A stretch of 64,000 nucleotides of DNA from Cohaesibacter haloalkalitolerans (GCF_003574655.1 NZ_QNUM01000002.1:310001-374000); one strand, 5' to 3'; shown: positions 16,310 to 26,506, numbered from the stretch's first letter. The notes: a model not told the origin generated them from the sequence alone. Translations and numbers: made by a program.

Positions 16310-19240
16310 ATGGCCCTGCACCGTGCTCATTTGTCAGATCCGGAAACGGCGGCCAGAACCAAGCCAGCCGAAATCGAGGTGGCAATGAAAGACCTTGTGA
16401 AGAGAAACCAGTTTGTTGCCCTCGTCGCGGGCCTCATTGTTCTGGCCTTGATGGATGAAGTGGTTCTCCTCTTTTTCATCGCCCCCGAAGCCCGGTTACA
16501 AGCTGAAGCCTTTTTCAAGCTGTTTTCCCAGTTTCTTCTGCTGTTGTCCATTGCCTTGGGCTTTCTGCTCTATATTGGCTACAGGAGCAGAAAAAAGCAG
16601 GCACAAATTCTGCAAAAGGAGCGTGACAGGTCTCGTCAGCTAGCCGCCCGGCTGGCATCGCACAAGCTGGGGATTGATGCCCACGCAATCGTTTCCATCG
16701 CCGACAAGAAGGGCCGGATCACTTACACGAACAGCAAGTTTCGCGAAGTGTCGGGCTACAGCGAGGAAGAGTTGCTTGGCAAGAACCACCGGATCCTGAA
16801 TTCGGGTGTGCATGATCGCGCCTTTTTCGAAGAGATGTACAAGACCGTCTGGAAAGGTGAAAGCTGGACCGGAGAAATCTGCAACAAGGCCAAGAACGGC
16901 TCGCTCTACTGGATCACGACCACCATTGTTCCGATCATGGATACGGCAGGCAAGTTGGAAGAGACCATTTCGATCCGCACAGACATCACCGACATCAAGA
17001 AGAAGGAATCCGAACTCAAGAGCTATAGCCGGCTTCTGAAAACAACCTTCGAGAACTTCCCTGGCGGAATCTGTGTATTTGATGCGGAACAACGCCTGCT
17101 GTTGGCCAACAAGTCCTTTTACGACCTGATGGAATTAACCCCTGCCCAGTTTCCGGTTGGCAAGATCTACACGGATGTTCTCAGAGAGAAATTAAAATCA
17201 GGAACGATCAAGTTTGTTGGGGAAGCCTTGTCTATTGACGGAACGCCCGAGTCGTTTGCTCTGGATAAAAAATTCAAGTTCACCAAGAAGCTGCCAACCG
17301 GGCGTGATATCGAGATCGAAAGCTGGCCACTTGAAGATGGAAGCATCGTCGCCGCCTACTATGATGTCACCGAACACAAGGCCATGCTGGAGAACCTCTG
17401 CCGCAGAAACAAGGAAGCAGAGGCTTCTGCCGCCCAATTGCTGGCGGCACAGCAGGCTCAGGAACAGGCCCACAAGCGACTGATCGACTCCATCAACTCC
17501 ATGCGCGGCGGGTTCGCGCTGTGGGACAAGGATGCGAGGTTGGTCACGGCAAACGAAGCCTACCGGAACTATCACAAGGAACTGGCCCATCTCATCCGCC
17601 CGGGCATGTCAGTGCGCGAGTTTCTGGAAGCCGGACATGAAATCGGCTTCTGGACCTGGAAGCAGGAGCTACCGGACAACTGGCTCGACATCTTTGTCGA
17701 GCGCTTCAAGACAGCAAACCAGTTTGAAGCGACCTTCGAGACCATCGAGGGGCGTCACCTGGTTCTCTACAGCAACAGACTTCCCAATGGCGACATTACT
17801 TCCAATTTCATAGATGTCACCGAGGAGCGTTTGCGTGAAGCCGAGCTGGTGCGCGCCCGCGATGCCCTCAGCCACATCGCCTATTTCGACGCCCTGACGG
17901 CACTGCCGAACCGGGCTCATGGTCAGCAGGATCTGGAAGCCCTGTTCAACAACAAGCAACCGAACTCACGCTTTGCCATCATCCAGATCGACCTCGACAA
18001 GTTCAAACGGGTCAACGACACGCTTGGTCACATATCGGGCGACCATCTGCTCAAGGAAATTGGATCCCGTCTGGCGTTTCTGGCTTCCAAGGTCCCGAGC
18101 TTCCAGCCCTATCGCTGGGGTGGTGACGAGTTTGTCGCCATTGTCAATGATGTCACCAGCACCGAGCTTGAAAGCCTCTGTCAGGAGCTGACCGACCTTA
18201 TCGCCATTCCGGTTCCATACGAAAATTCTACCCTCTGGCCGACGGTCAGCCTTGGCGTTGCAATCTATCCGGACGATGCATCCGATCTGGCTTCGCTGAT
18301 GATGTATGCTGATCTGGCGCTCTACAAGACCAAAGAAATGGGCCGTGACGGATATCAGTTCTTCTCATCGGAGATGAAGGAGCGGCTCGACAGCGAAGCC
18401 TCTATCGAGGCAGACGTACGCCATGCCCTGAAGATGGACGAGTTCGAGCTGCATTTCCAGCCGCAGATCAGCACCATTGACGAGAGCATCACTGGCATCG
18501 AGGCACTGGTACGCTGGAACCACCCCGAGCGCGGCCAGCTTCCTCCCGGTCTGTTCATGGATGTTGTCGAAGCCAATGGCATGGCCTCTGCCCTCGGCAA
18601 GACCATCTTCGAGAAGGCCATGTGGTCGGCCCGGCAATGGATCGATGAGGGCCTCTCCTTCGGGCGCCTGTCGGTGAACCTCTCCCCGGCCCACCTGCAA
18701 CGGCAGACGCTGGTTGACGACTTCCTGCAGAGCATGGAGAAATACAAGATCAATCCGGATCTGCTGGCGGTGGAATTGCTTGAGGGCATCCTTCTCGATG
18801 ACCAGTATACCAACATCAACGAACTGTTCGAAACGCTGTCAGCACGCGGCATTCATGTGGAACTCGACGATTTCGGCACCGGTTATGCGTCGCTTTCCCA
18901 TCTCTCGAGCCTGCCGGTTGATGGCATCAAGATCGATCGTTCATTCGTCAACAACATCGTGGTCAACAAGAAGCAAAAGGCCATCGTAGAGGTCGTCATG
19001 TCAATGTCCCGCCTGATGCAGTTGCGCGTGGTCTGCGAAGGCATTGAAACCCATCAGCAGCTCTCCACCGTTTCCCAGATCGCCAACTGCTCGGTTCAGG
19101 GCTACCTTGTATCGCGTCCGCTGACTTTTGATGGCATGACCCGCTGGATCAGGGAGAAACGCAACGTTGGCATTCTAACTCCATCAGGGCCCCGTCAGAT
19201 CCGCAAAAGCCATATGGGGATTGCATCCAGCGGCATGTGA
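16310..19240 (+). CDS. Membrane PAS-GGDEF-EAL protein (cyclic-di-GMP turnover)
   Basis: The protein is up to 976 residues. Two membrane helices (about 35-58 and 65-85) precede a short coiled coil, then three PAS-like domains (about 115-240, 250-370 and 395-515), a GGDEF domain (about 525-690) and an EAL domain (about 700-945). The diguanylate cyclase motif G-G-D-E-F is intact, and the phosphodiesterase motifs E-A-L, D-D-F-G-T-G-Y and C-E-G-I-E are all present, so both activities are possible. It could make or hydrolyse c-di-GMP in response to a cytosolic PAS signal. ATG 16310 has no clear ribosome site; ATG 16385 follows GAGGTGG closely and is a good alternative (951 residues). It lies between two chemoreceptor genes on the same strand, suggesting shared motility control. 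Confidence 0.9.
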   Translation: MALHRAHLSDPETAARTKPAEIEVAMKDLVKRNQFVALVAGLIVLALMDEVVLLFFIAPEARLQAEAFFKLFSQFLLLLSIALGFLLYIGYRSRKKQAQILQKERDRSRQLAARLASHKLGIDAHAIVSIADKKGRITYTNSKFREVSGYSEEELLGKNHRILNSGVHDRAFFEEMYKTVWKGESWTGEICNKAKNGSLYWITTTIVPIMDTAGKLEETISIRTDITDIKKKESELKSYSRLLKTTFENFPGGICVFDAEQRLLLANKSFYDLMELTPAQFPVGKIYTDVLREKLKSGTIKFVGEALSIDGTPESFALDKKFKFTKKLPTGRDIEIESWPLEDGSIVAAYYDVTEHKAMLENLCRRNKEAEASAAQLLAAQQAQEQAHKRLIDSINSMRGGFALWDKDARLVTANEAYRNYHKELAHLIRPGMSVREFLEAGHEIGFWTWKQELPDNWLDIFVERFKTANQFEATFETIEGRHLVLYSNRLPNGDITSNFIDVTEERLREAELVRARDALSHIAYFDALTALPNRAHGQQDLEALFNNKQPNSRFAIIQIDLDKFKRVNDTLGHISGDHLLKEIGSRLAFLASKVPSFQPYRWGGDEFVAIVNDVTSTELESLCQELTDLIAIPVPYENSTLWPTVSLGVAIYPDDASDLASLMMYADLALYKTKEMGRDGYQFFSSEMKERLDSEASIEADVRHALKMDEFELHFQPQISTIDESITGIEALVRWNHPERGQLPPGLFMDVVEANGMASALGKTIFEKAMWSARQWIDEGLSFGRLSVNLSPAHLQRQTLVDDFLQSMEKYKINPDLLAVELLEGILLDDQYTNINELFETLSARGIHVELDDFGTGYASLSHLSSLPVDGIKIDRSFVNNIVVNKKQKAIVEVVMSMSRLMQLRVVCEGIETHQQLSTVSQIANCSVQGYLVSRPLTFDGMTRWIREKRNVGILTPSGPRQIRKSHMGIASSGM

Positions 19241-19501
19241 TCTGCCAAGCCGCTGCCTGATGCGAAACAATTTTGGACATCAGTTGCAATTTTGAAATCT
19301 GACAATCAAAAATAGAATTACTTTGATGCTTAGTGATTTTTACGTAGTAATTTGAGATTTTGTCTTGCTCACTATTTGATACGGGCAGTTTTGCTGCTAT
19401 TCTTTTTCTTCAATATATTTCCATATTTTGATTTATTAATAAAAAATTAGATGCTTTACCCCGAGGATTACCCTAAATATAACAAATTCGGGACCCTCAA
19501 A

Positions 19502-21199
19502 ATGAATATCGCCAAGCTCCCGCTGTCCTGGAAAATAGCAGCACCGACAATCGCAGTATTTCTTTTCATGATTGCCCTTTCGGCGATCAGCCTGACAAAT
19601 TTGAAAAGCTCGATGCGCGCTGAGCGTATCAACAGCCTGAAAAATATCACCCACACCGCAGAAGCCGTCGCTCAAGCCTTCTTTGCCCTTGAGCAGAGCG
19701 GCGAACTGACCCGCGAAGAGGCTCAGGACCGTACCAAGATGGCGCTGGACGCCATGCGCTATGACGGTGGGGCGGGCTATCTGTTCGTCTACAAGTATGA
19801 TGGCACCAATCTGGTCCTGCCAAACAAGAAGCTGGTGGGCAAGAACCTCATCGACATGAAGGATTCCGATGGCCGCTATCTTGTGCGCAACCTGATCGAT
19901 ATCGCCAAAAAGGGCGGTGGCGAGTATGCTTACAACTGGCCAAAGCCGGGCAGCGACAAGGCCTTCGAAAAATTGAGCTGGGCGGAATCCATCCCCGAGT
20001 GGGACTGGATGATCGGCACTGGCGTCTATATTGATGACATGGATGCGGCATTCTACAGCCAGGCGGCCTTTGCCGGGCTCGCAACCCTGCTGTCGCTGCT
20101 GCTGGCTGGCACGATCTCCTTCTTCGTCATTCGCTCGATCAACAGGCCGATCACCGGCCTCGTCGCCAACATGCGCTCGCTGGCTGACGGCGATTCCAGT
20201 ATCACGGTGGCCGATCAGAACCGCTCTGACGAAATCGGCGCCATGGCCAAGGCAATGCAGGTTTTTGTCGACAACGAGAACAACCGCAAGGCCCTCATGA
20301 GCCAGCACGAGAAGAACCAGAAGGAAGCCCTGACCAGAGGCGAGAATGTCCAGGCACTCTGCCGGGCCTTTGATCAGGAAGTGGCACGGATGCTGGCAAC
20401 CGTTGGCGATGCAGCCAAGGGCCTGCAGGATGCTTCGCAGATGATGAGCTCCGATGCCCAGAGCACCTCGGCCCAGAGTGAACAGGTCTCCAGCGCTTCC
20501 GCTCAGGCGTCCAGCAACGTTGAAGCAGTTGCCTCTGCCGCCGAAGAACTGGCAGCATCAGTCAGCGAAGTGGCCCGGCAGGTCCAGACCTCCAACGACA
20601 TGGCGCACAAGGCTTCGTCCGAAGCTACCAGCACCAACCAGCGTGTGGAACGTCTTTCCCAGGCGGCCAAGCAGATTTCTGAAGTGGTCACCCTCATTCA
20701 GGCGATTGCCGAGCAGACCAATCTGCTTGCTCTCAACGCAACCATAGAGGCCGCACGCGCTGGCGAAGCTGGCAAGGGGTTTGCCGTGGTTGCCGCCGAG
20801 GTCAAGGAACTGGCCAACCAGACCAGCAAGGCAACCGAAGAAATCGACAAGCAGATCTCTGAAATCCAGCATGAGACGGATCTGGCGGTAAATGCCATTT
20901 CCGAGATTTCCCAGACCATTGAAAACCTCAGCACGATTTCCAGCCAGATTGCCACGGCTGTGGATCAGCAGCGGCTGGCAACCGAGGAAATCGCAACAAA
21001 CGTTACTCAGGCCTCCCGCGTGACCAACGAAGTCTCCATGAGCATCGGCAATGTGACCCAGACGGCAGAGAAGACCCGCGAGACATCCTCGATGGTCAGC
21101 GATTCATCCCTGAAGCTGCAGCAGGAAGCCGAGCATCTCAAGAGCCGCGTCAACAGCTTCCTTGATGACGTACGCAACGAAAGCATTGCGGCAGCCTGA
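19502..21199 (+). CDS. Methyl-accepting chemotaxis protein with single Cache sensor domain
   Basis: From ATG 19502 the product has 565 residues; the frame opens at 19451 but that start has no ribosome site and sits in very AT-rich DNA. Layout: helix 1 (about 10-30), sCache_2 periplasmic domain with [15 protein letters not shown] and G-T-G-V-Y-I-D-D, helix 2 (about 190-210), HAMP (D-E-I-G-A-M-A), then the signalling domain with hairpin tip [11 protein letters not shown]. It is a clear paralogue of the receptor at 14.4 kb, with a diverged sensor domain. A terminator follows. Ligand unknown. Confidence 0.93.
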   Translation: MNIAKLPLSWKIAAPTIAVFLFMIALSAISLTNLKSSMRAERINSLKNITHTAEAVAQAFFALEQSGELTREEAQDRTKMALDAMRYDGGAGYLFVYKYDGTNLVLPNKKLVGKNLIDMKDSDGRYLVRNLIDIAKKGGGEYAYNWPKPGSDKAFEKLSWAESIPEWDWMIGTGVYIDDMDAAFYSQAAFAGLATLLSLLLAGTISFFVIRSINRPITGLVANMRSLADGDSSITVADQNRSDEIGAMAKAMQVFVDNENNRKALMSQHEKNQKEALTRGENVQALCRAFDQEVARMLATVGDAAKGLQDASQMMSSDAQSTSAQSEQVSSASAQASSNVEAVASAAEELAASVSEVARQVQTSNDMAHKASSEATSTNQRVERLSQAAKQISEVVTLIQAIAEQTNLLALNATIEAARAGEAGKGFAVVAAEVKELANQTSKATEEIDKQISEIQHETDLAVNAISEISQTIENLSTISSQIATAVDQQRLATEEIATNVTQASRVTNEVSMSIGNVTQTAEKTRETSSMVSDSSLKLQQEAEHLKSRVNSFLDDVRNESIAAA

Positions 21200-21259
21200 C
21201 GACACCCCCGTCCCCCGACCTGCCTTTGACATTCCGTCACAAGACTGGTCTCCAAAAGC

Positions 21260-21294
21260 AAAAGGCCCGGGCAGCAATGCTCCGGGCCTTTTGT
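21260..21294 (+). terminator. Intrinsic terminator between chemoreceptor and MFS genes
   Basis: AAAAGGCCCGG (21260-21270) pairs perfectly with CCGGGCCTTTT (21282-21292), an 11-base stem with an 11-base loop. The A/T ends let it work on both strands, which suits its position between convergent genes. Confidence 0.92.
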
Positions 21295-21359
21295 TGTTGA
21301 GCCTTATGACAGGGGCGCCTTGCCTGAGGCAGGGCCCAATCACCAATCCTCATGTCTGG

Positions 21360-22721
21360 TTATGGTTTGCCTTCAGAGCGGGTGGCCTCGCCTGGATCAG
21401 GTTTTCCAGGGGCATTGCTACTGGCCTCTTCAGGCTCGGCCTGCGGCTCTTCAGAGGGCTCCCAAGATTCGGGAACGACCACGAACCGGTCTTCCTCACT
21501 GAACATTTCCGGCGCAACCACACCGGCAACCGCAGCGGTCGCGGCAAGGTCGAAGTCTTCCTTCTGGGCTTCGTGAACCGGGTCCTTCTGGCGAATACGC
21601 AAAACCAGATAGGCCGACAGAACCGCCAGCAGAACGGTGGGGAACAGGAACAGGGCGTCCGGCCCGAAATACTGCATCAGCACGGAAGTGACGGTCGGGC
21701 CGATGGTCGAGCCGATGCCATAGGCAACGAGCAGGCCAGCAGCCATGCGCACATAGCCGTTTTCCTTGGCATTGTCATAGCCGTGCGCTGCCGCCAGCGA
21801 GTAGGCAGGCTGGGTCAGCGCCCCAATCAGCGCACCGACCGCCAGAAAGGCGTAGAATGGCAGATCGTGAAGCAACGTGATGGAGATGGAGGCCAGCCCG
21901 CCCAGAATGCTGATGACCAACAGGACGACGCGGCGGTCCATTCGGTCGGAAAAGCGCCCGATCGGCCATTGGCTGATGATGCCCCCGAGGCACAGCATGG
22001 CGGCAAAGACCGGGGCCTGCTTGAGTGCATCATAGCCCCTCTCCACTGCGTAGATGGGCGCAAAGGTCAGATGCGAGCCAACCACCATGCCGATCAGACA
22101 GGCCGAGACGATGGCTGCGGGCGAGGTCTTGAACACCTTGCGCAGATCGAGCCTGACAATAGCGATCGGCGCCGGCTGGGCAGCCTTGGTCATGGCGACC
22201 GGCATGACTGCAACGGAGATGATGATGGATGCCACGGCGAACAGATAAAAGCTTTCCGGCCGCGCCAGCGTGGCCATCAACTGCCCAGAGGTGAAGGCCG
22301 CATAGTTGACGATAATGTAGGTCGACATCACCAGTCCGCGGTTTGAATTGTCGGCGAACTCGTTCAGCCAGCTCTCGATGATCAGATAGAGACCAGAGAC
22401 AGAAAAGCCGGTGATGAAACGGAACAGGATCCAGGCGTAGGGATCGGCGACCAGGGGATGCAGCAAGGCCGCCGCAGACATCGAGGACACCATCACCGCA
22501 AAGCCGCGAATATGACCGGCCCTGACCACCACATGCGGTGTGATGATGCCGCCCATGACGAAACCTGCAAAATAGCCCGATGCCGCAAAGCCGATGAGCA
22601 GGTCACTGAATGCAAAGGCGCGCGAGGCAAGCGGGATCACGGTGCTCTGCAAGCCATGCCCGAGCAGCAGAAGGGTGACGGAAATCAGCAGGGAAGCGAT
22701 TGGTGCAAATATCTTGGCCAT
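21360..22721 (-). CDS. MFS transporter, YcaD-like
   Basis: From ATG 22721 (AAGGA eight bases upstream) the protein has 453 residues, with twelve predicted helices and an acidic, proline-rich cytosolic tail from about residue 385 to the end. The segment W-L-N-E-F-A-D-N-S-N-R-G-L, after helix 5, and P-I-G-R-F-S-D-R-M-D-R-R, in the second half, match the YcaD group of MFS proteins. Substrate unknown. The tail of E, P and S residues is longer than in E. coli YcaD. It converges with the chemoreceptor gene and shares its terminator. Confidence 0.83.
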   Translation of the reverse strand: MAKIFAPIASLLISVTLLLLGHGLQSTVIPLASRAFAFSDLLIGFAASGYFAGFVMGGIITPHVVVRAGHIRGFAVMVSSMSAAALLHPLVADPYAWILFRFITGFSVSGLYLIIESWLNEFADNSNRGLVMSTYIIVNYAAFTSGQLMATLARPESFYLFAVASIIISVAVMPVAMTKAAQPAPIAIVRLDLRKVFKTSPAAIVSACLIGMVVGSHLTFAPIYAVERGYDALKQAPVFAAMLCLGGIISQWPIGRFSDRMDRRVVLLVISILGGLASISITLLHDLPFYAFLAVGALIGALTQPAYSLAAAHGYDNAKENGYVRMAAGLLVAYGIGSTIGPTVTSVLMQYFGPDALFLFPTVLLAVLSAYLVLRIRQKDPVHEAQKEDFDLAATAAVAGVVAPEMFSEEDRFVVVPESWEPSEEPQAEPEEASSNAPGKPDPGEATRSEGKP

Positions 22722-23123
22722 GACAACCATCCTTGAATAGGTCCGCGAGATTTGCTCAGAAGACAAAAGCCGGATCACAGTTTCTTCGACCGACGTCTTC
22801 GATCAATGATCCGCATCCTGTCTGACCCTGCCCCGCGATGGAGCGAGCCGGAAAGGCCGGACAGCGAGGTCAGCCATGCGGGAATTCGCCAATGGATGCA
22901 AGGGAAAAATGGCTCCGGTGAGAGGGTTTTTCAAGCCATGGCAAAAAGATCACGTGCTCCTTCCGGCCCTATCACCGGTCATCGGCCCAGACAAAGTGGG
23001 CATCAAAGGCGCAGACAAAGGGGATTGCGATGCCGATCAAAGTGACGCAAGGTTCTGCCATCATCAAGGCGAGCCCGAGCCGGTGCAACACCGCCATCGG
23101 CAAGCATCCGGAAGGACAAGGCA
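22722..23123. other. Intergenic region between divergent MFS and SRAP genes
   Basis: This region of about 400 bases is moderately GC-rich and shows no coherent reading frame on either strand. It must hold the two divergent promoters. No LexA-type or EcfG-type site was recognised. Confidence 0.45.
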
Positions 23124-23816
23124 ATGTGCGGACGTTTCATACTGAAGGGCTCATGGGCGGATATTCACGAGATGTACAATCTCATCCGGCCGGAAGACCG
23201 ACAGCGCAACCTGCCTGCCCGTTACAATATCGCTCCGACCAATGATATCCTCTATGTGACCGAGGTCAATGGCGAGCGGCGTCTGCTGGAAGGGCGCTGG
23301 TGGCTGGTGCCCCATTGGGCCAGGGGGTTGCAAAGCCGTTACCCGATGTTCAATGCCCGCTCGGAAGAAGCCCATACCAAGCCAGCCTTTCGCGATGCCT
23401 ACAAGACCGGACGCTGCCTCATTCCGGCAGACGGCTATTATGAGTGGACCACCAGCAAGGCAGACGGCAAGAAGGATCCGCATCTCTTGCATCTGCCCGA
23501 TTTCGAGCCCTTCGCCTTTGCCGGTCTTTCAAGCTACAACCCAAGGCTTGACCTTTATAGCTGCACCATTCTGACCGCTCCGGCCGTGGACGAAATCCGG
23601 ATGATCCATTCGCGCATGCCCATCATCCTCAAGCCTTCGGTATTTGACAGTTGGGTCAGCGCCAGCACGTCGGTTGATGCAGCGCGTCTGCTGCTGGAAG
23701 AGCATCGTGACCGGGAACTGATTTCCTATCCGGTCGACCGTGCAGTGGGCAACAGCAGCGCCTCCGGCCCCGATCTGATCAAACCGGCGGACACTCATCC
23801 CAAAACATTGTTCTGA
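23124..23816 (+). CDS. yedK: SRAP / HMCES-family abasic site processing protein (YedK)
   Basis: The 230-residue protein begins M-C-G-R-F, so Cys2 becomes the N-terminal nucleophile after Met removal and can form a thiazolidine crosslink with abasic sites in single-stranded DNA. The other conserved residues are present: N in Y-N-I-A-P-T (about 37), N-A-R-S-E (about 74-78), E in D-G-Y-Y-E-W (about 105) and H in I-H-S-R-M-P (about 160). Length is normal for the family. It protects AP sites at replication forks in the cytosol. It stands alone upstream of the stress island; I see no SOS box. Confidence 0.93.
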   Translation: MCGRFILKGSWADIHEMYNLIRPEDRQRNLPARYNIAPTNDILYVTEVNGERRLLEGRWWLVPHWARGLQSRYPMFNARSEEAHTKPAFRDAYKTGRCLIPADGYYEWTTSKADGKKDPHLLHLPDFEPFAFAGLSSYNPRLDLYSCTILTAPAVDEIRMIHSRMPIILKPSVFDSWVSASTSVDAARLLLEEHRDRELISYPVDRAVGNSSASGPDLIKPADTHPKTLF

Positions 23817-23893
23817 CAACAGCTTCTGCTTTCTTCTCAATGGCTTGAGCCAAGGTTTCCAGATGAGATCAGCCGTAAGCGCTCACCCGGTGC

Positions 23894-23919
23894 GGAACAA
23901 AACAGGCAAGTCTTACGTT
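23894..23919 (+). promoter_or_regulatory. EcfG-type promoter upstream of the DUF992 gene
   Basis: GGAAC at 23894-23898 and CGTT at 23916-23919 are separated by 17 bases, an exact match to the EcfG consensus of alphaproteobacterial general stress promoters. The start codon at 24013 lies 93 bases downstream. Confidence 0.8.
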
Positions 23920-24012
23920 GATCTGTCGAACAGGGATGCAAGTCGGGCTCGTTATGGGCGGACTTCCAGACCTTGATACATTGTTTTTGACAAAGACCTG
24001 GAGATTGACCCC

Positions 24013-24507
24013 ATGACCCGATTGTTCAAGTATCTTTTTCTTGCAGCCCTCCCTGCCCTTACCGTCAGCGCTCCGGTGCGCGCCGAGCCCATCGACAGGG
24101 TCGAGATCGGCCAGTTGGATTGCGCCGTAAAAGGAGGAAAGGGCTTCATTTTCAAGTCCACCAAGGACCTGTCCTGCACCTTCAAATCCGCTCAGAGCGG
24201 TGTTCCGGATGAGGCCTATTTCGGCGCCATCAACAAGTTCGGTCTGGATATCGGCACCACGGAACATGGCGTGATCTCATGGCTGGTTCTGGCGCCGACC
24301 ACGGACAAGTATCGCCCCGGGGCATTGGCAGGTGACTATGGTGGCATCAGCGCTGAAGCGACTGTTGGTGCTGGCGTTGGTGGCAACCTTCTGGTCGGCG
24401 GTTCCAAGGAAACCATTGCGCTGCAGCCGATCAGCGTGTCCGCCCAGACCGGCCTCAACTTCGCGCTGGCCGTAAGCGAAATCGAGTTGCGGACGTTGGC
24501 TGACTGA
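24013..24507 (+). CDS. DUF992 secreted protein
   Basis: The 164-residue protein starts with a Sec signal peptide (cleavage probably after A-R-A, about residue 24). The mature part carries the DUF992 pattern: G-x-L-D-C near the start, a second Cys in L-S-C-T-F, Y-F-G-A-I-N-K-F-G-L-D-I-G and later G-A-G-V-G-G-N-L-L-V-G-G. Two cysteines may form a periplasmic disulfide. The family is common in Hyphomicrobiales and has no known function. GGAG lies nine bases before the ATG, and an EcfG promoter precedes it, so it is probably a general stress gene. Confidence 0.85.
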   Translation: MTRLFKYLFLAALPALTVSAPVRAEPIDRVEIGQLDCAVKGGKGFIFKSTKDLSCTFKSAQSGVPDEAYFGAINKFGLDIGTTEHGVISWLVLAPTTDKYRPGALAGDYGGISAEATVGAGVGGNLLVGGSKETIALQPISVSAQTGLNFALAVSEIELRTLAD

Positions 24508-24652
24508 CCCGGGCTGACCCGGCAGCGCCGTCTTGTGACACAGGATGGGCGAGGCCGGGTCCTTTCCCCCGCCCGCATCGCCACGACTATTGAGCAGCAT
24601 CTCGCGGCACTTTGAATCCAGCACACCTGCACACCTGCATAAGGAGCTTTTC

Positions 24653-24847
24653 ATGTTTACCGGCTATGGCCTGGTGGGCCTCATCATCCTGTTTCTCGAC
24701 ATCTACGCCATCGTCAAGGTGATCGGCAGCCATGAGAGCACAGGCATCAAGCTGTTGTGGATCCTGGGCATAATCATCTTCCCGCTACTTGGCCTGATTG
24801 TCTGGTTCCTTGCCGGACCCGGCGGCCGGCACACTGCCCGGCTTTGA
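24653..24847 (+). CDS. Small PLDc_N-type membrane protein
   Basis: The 64-residue protein starts at ATG 24653 behind a strong AAGGAG seven bases upstream. Two hydrophobic helices cover about residues 6-23 and 33-53, with the pattern L-W-I-L-G-I-I-I-F-P-L-L-G-L-I-V-W-F seen in the N-terminal membrane domain of phospholipase D/cardiolipin synthase proteins and in many free-standing small proteins. No catalytic domain follows. Its last 63 bases overlap, on the opposite strand, the 3' end of the kinase gene 24785-26506. Confidence 0.8.
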   Translation: MFTGYGLVGLIILFLDIYAIVKVIGSHESTGIKLLWILGIIIFPLLGLIVWFLAGPGGRHTARL

Positions 24848-26506
24848 CTTTGGCTGCCCCTTGGCCTTTGTCACAAGGGGCACTGTGATCTCGACCGTCA
24901 GTCCGTTTTCCTCAAAACGGCGATCGATAGAGCCGCGCAATTCGCCCCGGATATTGGCATCGATCAGTCGCGTGCCAAATCCCTTGTGGTCAGGCGCCTT
25001 CACCGGCTCCTGACTGCGTTCCTGCCAGACCAGCCTCAGGATGCGATCCTTGCCCTTGAGATCCACCGACCAGCGAACGCTCAGAGCCGTATTGTCGCTT
25101 GCAACATCGCTGTATTTCAGGGCGTTGGTTGCCAGTTCGTGGAAGGTGAGCGCGAAAGCCTGAACCGTTGTTTCGTCCAGTTCCACAGTCGGCCCGGAAA
25201 TCATGCCGCCAAACTGGTCTTCCCCCAAAACCTGCCCCAGTTCCTTTGCCAACAGATCGGACAGGTCCGCCCGCTGCCAATGAGAGCGCGTCAGGGCATC
25301 CTGCGCGTTGGCCATCGCCTGAAGACGAGCGGTGAAGCTTTCGGAGAAATCCGCAAGGGTATCGGAATGGCGGGCGGTCTGACGAGCCATGGCCAGAATC
25401 CGGGCGATGGAATTCTTGATCCGGTGTTTCATCTCCTGCAACAGCAGGTCCTTTTCCGTCAGGTTCTTTTCCGACAACTCCTGCATTGTTCTGGCGGTTC
25501 TCACCGCCTTCAGCTGCGAATGGGTGATCCATGCCAGCATGGTGGCAAGCAGCAGAAACACCGCAATCGACACATAGGGCGCCACATCCTCAAGATCGAG
25601 GGCCTGTTTCGGCTGGACGCGGATGTCGAGCACCCATTGCCGTCCGGCGACTGCGATAACCCGCGTCACGCGATCACCATACTTGTCGACATCGTCATAG
25701 AGCGCAGACTTGAACAGCGGATGGCTCTTGTCATCAAGGTCATGCGCCTGCAGGGCCACAGGCAATTGTGGCTTCTCGGCCAGCGCCGTCATGAACAGAT
25801 CACCAGCCCGGAAGGGCGCATAGATTACCCCCCTTACCGGTTTACGGTCGACCGAGGGCTGCTCGAGGGCCTCAAAGGCTCCCTCGGCTTTTCTGGCTTC
25901 ACTGCGTTCATAGCGTGAATAGACAAGAAAACCGGCCTGTTTGATCGCCGTGATTTCCTGCACCAGCTCGACAGGCCCGGAGGCCACCATCTCCCCGGTT
26001 TCATACGCCTTGCGGATAGCGGAGCGTCGGACCGGTTCGGAATACATGTCATAGCCGATGGCCGCCAGATTGCGATCGTCCATTGGCTCCAGCAGGGCGA
26101 TGGCCGCCCTCTCGCCCCGGTCAGTCTCCGGCCAGACCTTCGCCCCGTCGCCATAGTCATAGGCCAGCACGGCATTCATCGCGGCATCATCGTCCGGATT
26201 GAAGGCCTCGGCAAAGCCGATCCCCTGCAGCCCCGGATAGTTTTCTTCCAACCGAAAGCCTGAAATGATCTTGGCAAACTGTTGGTGCTGGATGCGCGTC
26301 GGCGAGGCCTTGAAGAAGGCATTGGTTGCTCTCAATAGTGCAAAATGCTGGGACAGACGCAGGGATACCCGGTCAACCAACTGACCGGCGACATCCTCGG
26401 CCCGGCTCTCGTGAGCCCGCTCGGCGCCGTTATACAGCATCAGGGAAACCCCGGTTCCGATGATCATGACCGTGGAGAAGACGATGGGGGCAATCAGTCT
26501 GTGCAT
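24785..26506 (-). CDS. CHASE-domain sensor histidine kinase, HWE/HisKA_2 type
   Basis: The first ATG in frame, 26506, gives 573 residues; the open frame to 26593 begins with TTG. Layout: helix about 5-25, periplasmic CHASE domain (about 60-270) with P-G-L-Q-G-I-G-F, E-P-V-R-R-S-A-I and G-V-I-Y-A-P-F, second helix about 310-330, then a kinase core with E-M-K-H-R-I-K-N (phospho-His), H-E-L-A-T-N-A-L-K-Y (N-box) and W-Q-E. This kinase type supplies phosphate to PhyR in several Alphaproteobacteria, so its place 1 kb from phyR makes it a candidate PhyR kinase (inference). CHASE domains sense extracellular small molecules; the ligand is unknown. Confidence 0.87.
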   Translation of the reverse strand: MHRLIAPIVFSTVMIIGTGVSLMLYNGAERAHESRAEDVAGQLVDRVSLRLSQHFALLRATNAFFKASPTRIQHQQFAKIISGFRLEENYPGLQGIGFAEAFNPDDDAAMNAVLAYDYGDGAKVWPETDRGERAAIALLEPMDDRNLAAIGYDMYSEPVRRSAIRKAYETGEMVASGPVELVQEITAIKQAGFLVYSRYERSEARKAEGAFEALEQPSVDRKPVRGVIYAPFRAGDLFMTALAEKPQLPVALQAHDLDDKSHPLFKSALYDDVDKYGDRVTRVIAVAGRQWVLDIRVQPKQALDLEDVAPYVSIAVFLLLATMLAWITHSQLKAVRTARTMQELSEKNLTEKDLLLQEMKHRIKNSIARILAMARQTARHSDTLADFSESFTARLQAMANAQDALTRSHWQRADLSDLLAKELGQVLGEDQFGGMISGPTVELDETTVQAFALTFHELATNALKYSDVASDNTALSVRWSVDLKGKDRILRLVWQERSQEPVKAPDHKGFGTRLIDANIRGELRGSIDRRFEENGLTVEITVPLVTKAKGQPKSKPGSVPAAGSGKEPDNQAK

